Assembly (NCBI GenBank): GCA_009782725.1
Contig: WRIM01000042.1
Span: 1 to 5,378 of the forward strand
Source: Alphaproteobacteria bacterium
GTDB taxonomy: Bacteria > Pseudomonadota > Alphaproteobacteria > Rs-D84
DNA: 5,378 nt
Reading direction: 5' to 3'
The notes under the pieces were generated by a model, which was not told where the DNA came from, made no database searches, and worked only from the letters and a program-made list of their open reading frames with translations. Positions 1-4,677 of the stretch are shown here, piece by piece. A program made the position numbers and the translations under genes. Positions within the stretch are counted from its first letter, which is position 1. Every line of letters starts with the position of its first letter.

Positions 1-131
1 AAGAAATAAAGAGAGTAGGAGAGTAGCGCAAACTTTTTGTGTTTGAAGAGTAAGAGTTTATTTAATTTTTAACTCTCTTACTCGGCGAGCGTAGCGAGCG
101 TTACTCTGCCGCGAAGCGGCATTACTCTCAA
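1..131. repeat. Gene-free tail with short repeats and hairpins
   Basis: No coding frame is supported here. The octamer gagagtag occurs twice in tandem at 11-26. Read on the minus strand, downstream of the ftsA-rpe gene, the motif GAGTAA occurs three times (122-127, 101-106, 78-83 on plus coordinates). The copies are separated by a perfect hairpin with 6-bp arms and a GAA loop (107-121) and by a direct repeat gcgagcg-ta-gcgagcg (85-100). A further imperfect stem pairs 48-58 with 71-83. None is followed by a clear T-run on either strand, so calling a standard intrinsic terminator is not safe. The regular spacing suggests a small family of dispersed palindromic units; that is inference. Confidence 0.55.
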
Positions 132-152
132 TCATTGCGGTAGCAATGATTG
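129..152 (-). terminator. Perfect 10-bp stem-loop spanning the ftsA-rpe stop codon
   Basis: The arms caatcattgc (129-138) and gcaatgattg (143-152) are perfect reverse complements around a 4-base loop. The TGA stop of the minus-strand gene (132-134) lies inside one arm, so the last codons of the gene form the other arm. There is no U-tract after the stem, so it may protect the 3' end or slow the polymerase rather than terminate by itself. The structure is directly visible; the function is inferred. Confidence 0.5.
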
Positions 153-1910
153 CACCGCGATTGCAAAATCTGGCGCGCGGGCAAGGTAAGAGCCGCTTGT
201 CAGAAAATCCGCGCCCGCTTTCCAACATTGTTTGGCGGTATCTGCATTTATTCCGCCGTCGACGCTTATTTTAAAATTCAGGTTATATCTTTTTCGCGTG
301 TTGGCAAGCGCGGATACGCGCGCCAATGCGTCCGGTATAAAAGCTTGGCCAATCGGGCCGGGAAAAATCGCCATAACAAGCACTTCATCAATGTCGCGCA
401 ATATAGGCTTTAATATTTCAATCGGGCTTTCCGGGTGCAACGCCACGCCCGCCCGAAGCCCCCGGCATTTTATTTCAGCAATCGCTTTTTTGACGCCGCT
501 TGTCCCGGTCGAGATTATAATCGTATTCGCGCCGGCGTCACACGCCGCATCCACCCAAGACAACGGGTTCTCGGTCATAAGATGCACGTTCAGATGAGCA
601 TTCGTGTGTTCGCGGATGAACTTTAATTCGTCGATTCCGCCGACAATCTTATCGACATAAAACCCGTCCATTATATCTACGTGAATCATTTGTATCCCGC
701 CGGATTTAAAGCGGGCGTAAGTCGCGGGGTCGCGCATGTTAAATGCCTGGGTGCTTGGCATAATCGGGATATATCGACAGCGTCGCTTTTTAGGTTTCAA
801 CTTTGATATTATATTAAAGAAAAATGACACGATTTTTCGCCGCGCGGCGGCGCGGGCGTCGTATGCGCGGGCCAATGGCTCTATCTGTTTCCAAATAAGT
901 AAACCCATGCTTTGCAGCGCCGCCGATTCCCCAAGGTTTTTAACGGGAATTCCGAATATGTTCGATACGAATTCGTTAATGCCGCGTATATTCGCCCCGC
1001 CGCCGTAAAGATAAACTTTGCCGGCGGAATACTTGTCGGCGTATGCGCGCGCGGCGTCATTCGCCGAATTCACAATATCGGTCAGTATCGGCAGCGCATA
1101 TTCGTTTATATCGAATTTTGTAAAGTCGTATTTTGGGTGCGCGGGCGTAAACCTGTCCATATCGCGGCCGACAGAATCCATGCTTTCGCGTTTTACCAAT
1201 TCCGCTTCGTGCCTTTTAATGCCAAGCCCGTTTGAAATCGCATCCGTAATCATCGATTGGCCGATGTCCAGTTTTTTCATAAAGACCGGGCCCCGCGCCG
1301 TCCAGACCGATACAGTCGTTTGCGTCGCACCCAAATCCAACAGCACGGCCGCCTCTTTTTTCGGGCGCATGGTGTTTGCGATTAAAAACGCCGGGTCAAA
1401 GAAATCGCGCGCCATTATGTGCGATACGCGCGCGACTTCGCGCGTTTTGTTCAATGCTTCTTGCTTATAGGCAATGCTTGCGAATGCCGCGGCAATGCGC
1501 GAATCCGCAATTCCGATCGGCGTTGTTATATTTTGCAATTCGCATAAATCATAGCGAAGAGGGATTATATGAAGCGGGTCAAAACCTTCGCCTAATTCCG
1601 GTATTTCTTTGACGATTGCGGATATGTCGCTTGCCGTTATCTTATGCTCTTTGCCCCAGTCTTTGATGCGCGTGAAAACGTTGAATTCCATTTCGCCAAA
1701 GTTGCCGGTGATAAATGCGGAATCGAATCTTGCGCCTATGTCTTGCTCTATAATATCGACGACGGATTTGATTGCGGCGGCCGTATCGGTCGATTCAAAC
1801 GATTGAATCCTTGATTTGGCGATTTTCCCGGATACTATGCGCGTGCCCATGCCGCGAACCGTGCCGGCGCCGATATCAAGGCAGAGAAACGAATGGTCGA
1901 TTAGGTTCAT
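132..1910 (-). CDS. ftsA-rpe: FtsA - ribulose-phosphate 3-epimerase fusion protein
   Basis: This 592-residue protein joins two whole proteins. Residues 1-377 resemble FtsA, the actin-like ATPase that anchors the FtsZ ring: phosphate-1 motif LDIGAGT (11-17), a divergent SHS2/1C region (about 80-150), phosphate-2 motif LLDLGATQTTV (190-200), a DIGQSMITDAI segment (215-225) and adenosine motif YLYGGGANIRG (300-310). Residues 357-377 form a basic/hydrophobic stretch (KIVSFFFNIISKLK then KKRR) like FtsA's C-terminal membrane-targeting helix. Residues 378-592 are a full-length TIM-barrel Rpe, which interconverts ribulose-5-P and xylulose-5-P. Ser386, the HVDIMDG motif (His410, Asp412), His443 in VHLM and Asp551 in VDGGIN match the family's active-site and metal-binding positions. 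The usual NPGFGGQ loop reads FPGPIGQ (516-522), a divergence. There is no linker, and the only nearby internal Met (384) would cut into the first barrel strand, so one polypeptide is likely. The start lies 4 bases after the ftsQ stop, with no obvious Shine-Dalgarno sequence, suggesting coupled translation. Both halves are confident; simultaneous activity is unproven. Confidence 0.9.
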   Translation of the reverse strand: MNLIDHSFLCLDIGAGTVRGMGTRIVSGKIAKSRIQSFESTDTAAAIKSVVDIIEQDIGARFDSAFITGNFGEMEFNVFTRIKDWGKEHKITASDISAIVKEIPELGEGFDPLHIIPLRYDLCELQNITTPIGIADSRIAAAFASIAYKQEALNKTREVARVSHIMARDFFDPAFLIANTMRPKKEAAVLLDLGATQTTVSVWTARGPVFMKKLDIGQSMITDAISNGLGIKRHEAELVKRESMDSVGRDMDRFTPAHPKYDFTKFDINEYALPILTDIVNSANDAARAYADKYSAGKVYLYGGGANIRGINEFVSNIFGIPVKNLGESAALQSMGLLIWKQIEPLARAYDARAAARRKIVSFFFNIISKLKPKKRRCRYIPIMPSTQAFNMRDPATYARFKSGGIQMIHVDIMDGFYVDKIVGGIDELKFIREHTNAHLNVHLMTENPLSWVDAACDAGANTIIISTGTSGVKKAIAEIKCRGLRAGVALHPESPIEILKPILRDIDEVLVMAIFPGPIGQAFIPDALARVSALANTRKRYNLNFKISVDGGINADTAKQCWKAGADFLTSGSYLARAPDFAIAVQSLLPQ

Positions 1911-1914
1911 AGAA

Positions 1915-2610
1915 TTATTTCAATTTGACAAGCGTGCGCTCGCCGTCGCGCAAATCGATTACCGATATTTCGCGCTGTAGGATTGACGATTGTTTTTGAA
2001 GCTCGGACAGTTTCGATATCGCCGCCGCTGCATTGTTTTCCGGTAATTTAATCGTGATATTATTGGACGTCGTGATGTTCCACCGGCGGCCGTCTATCCA
2101 TGCGAGCGTGGCCGCCGCCGCCGCGATATTCGGGTGCGCGCGAATTATATCCGAAATTGCAGAGATGTTGTTTGGCAAAACGCCGGAAAATACCAATCTG
2201 CCCGGGTCGGCTGAGTCAAGCGGCCGCTCTATTATCTTGCCGTCCGCGGTCAGTGGATAGAATTTTTCTCCGTCCGTCCATATGGCCACGGCATGCTTTT
2301 GCGTTGCTTTGACTTCTATTTTTCCATTCGGGCGGATGAATACCGCGGCATGTTGGATATCAGGCAAGGCCAGCATCCGCGCCAAATATTTTTCCAAATC
2401 AATTCCGATTGCCGATTGCCCCGGGATAATGGCAAGCGCGTCTTTGATGTCATCGCGGGTCATCGGGCCCGAGCCTATGCGCGCGGAAATGCTTCCAACC
2501 TGGGCAATATTGCCAATCCCAAGAAGAACCATAGATACGCGGACGGTCAAATACAATGCGACAAGCACAGCGACCACAAACGCAACCCAAAACATCAGAG
2601 TTTTTTTCAT
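1915..2610 (-). CDS. ftsQ: Cell division protein FtsQ (POTRA domain)
   Basis: With the start at 2610 this is a 231-residue protein. It has a short basic N-terminus, one membrane segment (about residues 5-30), a POTRA-like region (about 35-103, ending in the hydrophobic-charged pattern ALPDIQHAAVFIRPNGKIEV) and the FtsQ beta-domain signature KHAVAIWTDGEKFYPL with TADGKII (105-127). It ends in SVIDLRDGERTLVKLK, like the closing strands of FtsQ. FtsQ is a bitopic inner-membrane protein that links the early divisome to FtsL/FtsB and the septal synthase; the bulk lies in the periplasm. Its position directly before ftsA is the classical dcw order. The frame stays open upstream to a Met at 2664, but those 18 extra residues are encoded by the inserted element and precede the signal anchor, so MKKTLMFW is the better start. 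There is no strong Shine-Dalgarno sequence. It is slightly short for the family. Confidence 0.85.
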   Translation of the reverse strand: MKKTLMFWVAFVVAVLVALYLTVRVSMVLLGIGNIAQVGSISARIGSGPMTRDDIKDALAIIPGQSAIGIDLEKYLARMLALPDIQHAAVFIRPNGKIEVKATQKHAVAIWTDGEKFYPLTADGKIIERPLDSADPGRLVFSGVLPNNISAISDIIRAHPNIAAAAATLAWIDGRRWNITTSNNITIKLPENNAAAAISKLSELQKQSSILQREISVIDLRDGERTLVKLK

Positions 2611-2611
2611 A

Positions 2612-2641
2612 TAGGCATGGTTTCCACAGTTTACAGGCAAA
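2612..2641 (+). repeat. Terminal inverted repeat, arm next to ftsQ
   Basis: It is identical over 30 bases to the reverse complement of 2853-2882. It begins TAGGCATGG and ends CAGGCAAA. It sits one base upstream of the ftsQ ATG, so on the minus strand the arm forms the end of the ftsQ leader and replaces whatever ribosome-binding site was there. Similarity continues weakly inward (cga on both arms after a one-base offset). Confidence 0.9.
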
Positions 2642-2670
2642 CGACGGCAGGATATTTGGAGCAAGAACGA

Positions 2671-2715
2671 GTGTTTTCACGCAGCATGTATGAGCATACA
2701 TGCAAGCGGAAACAC
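2671..2715. other. Long imperfect hairpin inside the element (ftsQ leader)
   Basis: The core is a perfect 8-bp stem, gcatgtat (2684-2691) with atacatgc (2696-2703), closed by the loop gagc. Outside it cgc pairs with gcg, and gtgttt (2671-2676) pairs with aaacac (2710-2715). If transcription of ftsQ starts from the promoter at about 2799-2826, this folds in the 5' leader of the mRNA. It has no U-tract, so its role (mRNA stability, or simply element structure) is unknown. Confidence 0.5.
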
Positions 2716-2798
2716 GAAGTTATTGATTCAAATAGACGCCGCCGCTTTGCGGTGAATATTAAAAACATCATCTATGGCCAAAAACTCGCTCGACGTAT

Positions 2799-2826
2799 AT
2801 TATACGCCTTCGCTCGTTTTTATCCA
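2799..2826 (-). promoter_or_regulatory. Candidate sigma-70 promoter for ftsQ and ftsA-rpe, inside the element
   Basis: The minus strand carries a perfect TATAAT (plus coordinates 2799-2804), preceded after 16 bases by TGGATA (2821-2826), which matches 4 of 6 positions of TTGACA. The predicted transcription start is near 2792, giving a leader of about 180 bases before the ftsQ ATG. The -10 box lies within a small palindrome (cgtat-att-atacg). No other convincing promoter for ftsQ was seen. Confidence 0.45.
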
Positions 2827-2852
2827 TATCTAATATTTTTACTATTCATCGT

Positions 2853-2882
2853 TTTGCCTGTAAACTGTGGAAACCATGCCTA
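2853..2882 (-). repeat. Terminal inverted repeat, arm next to the glycosyltransferase gene
   Basis: This is the mirror copy of 2612-2641, identical over 30 bases. It ends in CCATGCCTA and lies 15 bases past the glycosyltransferase stop codon (read on the minus strand). In RNA the two arms could form a long-range stem across the 211-base interior. Confidence 0.9.
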
Positions 2883-2897
2883 ATTATATCACAAAAA

Positions 2898-3797
2898 CTA
2901 ACGGCCAACAACTTGTTCAATGGATTTTTCTATTGCGAATTCTTTTGCGCGAATGACGTTTTCTTTTTCTATTGCTTCTCGTTTAGATTGGGATAATGAT
3001 AATGCGTGGTTCAAAGCATCCGCGATATCTTCGGCCGTTGCATCATCCAGCAGAGATATATTGGCATTAATACCGTGAATATTATTTGGCCAGATTGTCG
3101 GACGGGCGAGCGCCACAGCCGCCATTAGCATATCCCGGTCGTGCTCTGCGCATGAAATTGTTGCGAACGAAGAACGCATTACGGTCGGCAAATCCGCGTC
3201 TTCGCCGATATAAACGGTTCGCCAAACTTGCCCGGATTCTTGGATTTTCGATATTATTTTCTTAGCCTTTGCGGGCTTTGCAAACCCATAAAACGCGACG
3301 ACCAAAGACGGGTCGGAAATTAATCTCATCGCGGCAAGAAGCGTATCGATGCCGCGGCCCAGCGGACTTATGACCGTAATCATTTTTTGATGCGGCGCGA
3401 TATTGTATTCTTGCAAGAACGCCGCGATTCTTGAAACCGACACGCATTTAGGCGAGAAAAGATTTAAATCCAACCCGAATTCAATCGGTTTGTCACAGGT
3501 TTCTAACTTCATGCGGCGGCAAAGCAAATTCGCAGCGTCGTCGACCGCAAATATTGCAGGCGTTTGCGATTTCAAGAAATTACGAAGCGGGTCGGACGGG
3601 ATTAAAAACCGCCGCCCGAATAGTTTAAGTCGTCTGATGCGGATGTGCGGAACGCGCAAAGTGCGCGTAATGCCAATGGGCGACGCGGATGCGATTGCAA
3701 CGTTATGTCCCGATTTCTGCAAAGCGGCGCCCAGCGCTGCCAGGCCGCGGGTCACGCGATATGTGATGAAGAGGAAAGATTTTGACCGGGAACTCAT
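2898..3797 (-). CDS. Glycosyltransferase-like protein (GT-B fold, GT4-like), shortened and possibly degenerate
   Basis: This 299-residue protein has no signal peptide and looks cytoplasmic. The N-terminal domain starts with a strand and the pattern GLAALGAALQKSGHNV (18-33), like the glycine-rich loop and following strand of GT4 enzymes. The C-terminal domain begins near FGLDLNLFSPK (107-117), matching the usual NGVD..F.P segment, then SPLGRGIDTLLAAMRLI (144-160), matching the VGRL..KG.D.LL.A pattern. The site where GT4 enzymes have E-x7-E reads AEHDRDMLMAAVALARPTI (217-235): Glu218 is present, but the second position (226) is Ala. The N-domain, about 105 residues, is also much shorter than the roughly 180 usual. 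It may be inactive or have changed specificity. The acceptor and sugar cannot be told. It starts 3 bases after the stop of the lipoprotein gene with no Shine-Dalgarno sequence, so the two are probably co-transcribed. Confidence 0.65.
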   Translation of the reverse strand: MSSRSKSFLFITYRVTRGLAALGAALQKSGHNVAIASASPIGITRTLRVPHIRIRRLKLFGRRFLIPSDPLRNFLKSQTPAIFAVDDAANLLCRRMKLETCDKPIEFGLDLNLFSPKCVSVSRIAAFLQEYNIAPHQKMITVISPLGRGIDTLLAAMRLISDPSLVVAFYGFAKPAKAKKIISKIQESGQVWRTVYIGEDADLPTVMRSSFATISCAEHDRDMLMAAVALARPTIWPNNIHGINANISLLDDATAEDIADALNHALSLSQSKREAIEKENVIRAKEFAIEKSIEQVVGR

Positions 3798-3800
3798 AAC

Positions 3801-4190
3801 TTAGGCCGCGCGCAGTAAATAACCTTTGCGGAACATGCATTTGCGATATGCGCCGACAGATTTGGACGCTTCGTTCCGGGGGACGGACATCAATATGCGC
3901 TGGCCCACATCCGTAGACTCGTTCGATTGGAAAGTCACCCATAATCCTTCCCAATCCGGCATTTGGGCCGCGGAATTCGGCATAAGAAGCTTTGCCACGC
4001 GGGAACGCGGCATATGCGTCGGCTTTGTAATGCCCAGGCAATTGCGGTGGTCGCGCACAAATTGCTCTGTCGTTACCATTTCGTTTTCCCAATTCAAGAT
4101 TGTGGCATTATCAATCGACCCAGTATTGGGCGAAGAACAGCCAAAAAAGAGCAAAGAGCAACCCACAAAGAGCAAATAATTGGATTTCAT
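3801..4190 (-). CDS. Small predicted lipoprotein, unknown function
   Basis: With the start at 4190 this encodes 129 residues. The N-terminus MKSNYLLFVGCSLLFFGCSS is a short lipoprotein-type signal with two overlapping possible lipoboxes (FVGC and FFGC). Cys18 is the more likely lipidated residue, though Phe at -3 is not ideal. The mature part is about 110 residues, with a WEN motif, a Cys in DHRNCLG and a C-terminal AYRKCMFRKGYLL; the two cysteines might form a disulfide. I do not recognise the family; small alphaproteobacterial lipoproteins with a C-terminal 'Y..CM...GY' pattern look similar. A longer reading from a Met at 4214 is rejected because the promoter lies between the two ATGs. It is the first gene of the minus-strand cluster, 3 bases from the glycosyltransferase. 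Confidence 0.65.
   Translation of the reverse strand: MKSNYLLFVGCSLLFFGCSSPNTGSIDNATILNWENEMVTTEQFVRDHRNCLGITKPTHMPRSRVAKLLMPNSAAQMPDWEGLWVTFQSNESTDVGQRILMSVPRNEASKSVGAYRKCMFRKGYLLRAA
4134..4175 (-). repeat. Tandem 21-base duplication within the lipoprotein signal sequence
   Basis: On the minus strand 4175-4155 and 4154-4134 are 21-base imperfect copies (17 of 21 identical by eye), both starting ttgctcttt. They encode LLFVGCS followed by LLFFGCS, so the lipobox itself is duplicated. The duplication keeps the reading frame. Confidence 0.6.
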
Positions 4191-4196
4191 AGTTTG

Positions 4197-4225
4197 ATTA
4201 TAATTCAATTGCATTGGTGGGGCAA
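4197..4225 (-). promoter_or_regulatory. Sigma-70-type promoter for the lipoprotein gene, predicted leaderless
   Basis: The minus strand has TTGCCC (plus 4220-4225; 4 of 6 matches to TTGACA), exactly 17 bases of spacer, and a perfect TATAAT (4197-4202). Counting the last base of the -10 box as -7 puts +1 at 4190, the A of the ATG. No ribosome-binding site could therefore exist, and none is seen. Confidence 0.6.
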
Positions 4226-4238
4226 TAGTTTTTATAAT
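4209..4238 (+). promoter_or_regulatory. Candidate promoter for the plus-strand genes
   Basis: TTGCAT (4209-4214; 3 of 6 matches) is followed after 18 bases by a perfect TATAAT (4233-4238). The predicted start is near 4245, about 43 bases before the 102-residue gene. It overlaps the oppositely oriented lipoprotein promoter, so the two may compete for polymerase. The weak -35 lowers confidence. Confidence 0.4.
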
Positions 4239-4266
4239 GCTAAAAGCTAAGGGCTAAGAGCTAAGA
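4239..4266 (+). repeat. Four tandem 7-base repeats, GCTAARR
   Basis: Units are gctaaaa, gctaagg, gctaaga, gctaaga, followed by a decayed gcggaga. The array begins at the end of the plus-strand -10 box and fills most of the predicted 5' leader of the next gene, so copy-number change would alter the leader length or spacing to the start codon. Confidence 0.75.
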
Positions 4267-4287
4267 GCGGAGAACAGGGGGCGGGGC

Positions 4288-4596
4288 ATGACGCAATTGG
4301 AAAAATTTAACAATCTTGGTAATTTTTACGAGTATCTAAAGACCGTAAGTTCTGCCATTTGCGCGAACAAAGGCGGGATTCCGCTTGAAAACTATGTCGG
4401 GCGCTTTTTCGCGGCGGACGTCTTGGAAATGGTGGTCGAATACGGGAACAAGATAAAGGCCCCGGATGCCGCAACCCGCGAAAAACTGGAAAGATATAAA
4501 CAAGAATTCGAACCGATGCGTGCGCTTGTGACAAGCAGCCAAAAACCGATACACGAAATGACACTTGAAGAATTTGAAAAAGTGATGAACATCTAA
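4288..4596 (+). CDS. Hypothetical 102-residue protein
   Basis: The protein starts MTQLEKFNNLGNFYEYLK and is charged and helix-rich, with no signal peptide, membrane segment or cysteine motif, so it is probably a small cytoplasmic protein. A central NYVGRFFAADVLEMVVEYGNKI segment (35-56) could be an amphipathic core, and the tail ends MTLEEFEKVMNI. A G-rich stretch (caggggg, 4275-4280), 7 bases before the ATG, can serve as ribosome-binding site. I do not recognise the family. It is first in the plus-strand transcript, 81 bases before the secretin-like gene, which hints at but does not show a shared role. Coding is supported by the uninterrupted frame, the start signals and the stem-loop at its stop. 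Confidence 0.65.
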   Translation: MTQLEKFNNLGNFYEYLKTVSSAICANKGGIPLENYVGRFFAADVLEMVVEYGNKIKAPDAATREKLERYKQEFEPMRALVTSSQKPIHEMTLEEFEKVMNI

Positions 4597-4619
4597 TGCG
4601 CAAAGTGCATTAGATGTTC
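4587..4619 (+). terminator. Long stem-loop overlapping the stop codon of the 102-residue gene
   Basis: Arms 4587-4601 and 4605-4619 pair over 15 positions (14 Watson-Crick plus one G-U) around an AAA loop. The TAA stop (4594-4596) lies in the left arm. What follows is A/T-rich (caaattaacaatt) but not a T-run, so it may be an attenuator or 3'-end protector that leaves some read-through into the next gene. Confidence 0.55.
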
Positions 4620-4623
4620 AAAT

Positions 4624-4654
4624 TAACAATTAACAATTAACAAATAACAATTAA
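4624..4654 (+). repeat. Tandem 7-base repeats TAACAAT/TAACAAA upstream of the secretin-like gene
   Basis: Four consecutive heptamers, taacaat, taacaat, taacaaa, taacaat (4624-4651), continue with a partial taa. They are nearly the reverse complement of the tttgtta array inside the next gene (4691-4718): pairing the two arrays in register gives 25 of 28 matched positions. The ribosome-binding site and start codon lie between them. Confidence 0.75.
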
Positions 4655-4663
4655 TTGTTGATT

Positions 4664-4670
4664 GAGAGGA
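4664..4670 (+). promoter_or_regulatory. Ribosome-binding site of the secretin-like gene
   Basis: GAGAGGA lies 7 bases before the ATG at 4678, a good Shine-Dalgarno match that fixes the start. It falls in the loop between two complementary heptamer arrays. The minus-strand genes of the window lack such a site. Confidence 0.75.
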
Positions 4671-4677
4671 TATTTTT

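Larger units (their letters stand above)
2612..2882. mobile_element. MITE-like non-coding element with 30-bp perfect terminal inverted repeats
   Basis: A 271-bp segment is bounded by 30-bp perfect inverted repeats (2612-2641 and 2853-2882). The outermost bases on both sides are TA (TAGGCATGG ... CCATGCCTA), which fits the TA target duplication left by IS630/Tc1-mariner type transposases; that family link is inference from the TA ends only. The interior (2642-2852) has no supported gene but holds a 45-base imperfect hairpin, a smaller ccgc-ttt-gcgg hairpin (2742-2752) and a candidate minus-strand promoter. If one TA and the interior are removed, the glycosyltransferase stop would be about 18 bases from the ftsQ ATG, typical operon spacing. 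Alternatives are an invertible segment or a large regulatory stem. Confidence 0.65.

Noticed and set aside
759..761. Internal Met384 as separate start of the epimerase
   Set aside because: It would remove part of the first barrel strand, and no good ribosome-binding site was identified for it.
2618..2630. DnaA-box-like gtttccaca in both repeat arms
   Set aside because: It matches only 7 of 9 positions of TTATCCACA, with no cluster or origin features nearby.
2450..2701. An 83-codon minus-strand frame beginning inside the element
   Set aside because: It overlaps ftsQ in another frame and shows no domain; FtsQ features are clear in the alternative frame.
2293..2883. A 196-codon plus-strand open frame across ftsQ and the inserted element
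   Set aside because: It lies antisense to ftsQ, has no recognisable protein features and ends in the inverted repeat.
4191..4214. Longer lipoprotein reading from the Met at 4214
   Set aside because: The -10 box lies between the two ATGs, and the extra residues spoil the N-terminal signal layout.
4307..4603. Minus-strand frames opposite the 102-residue gene
   Set aside because: They are shadows; the plus frame has a ribosome-binding site and better composition.
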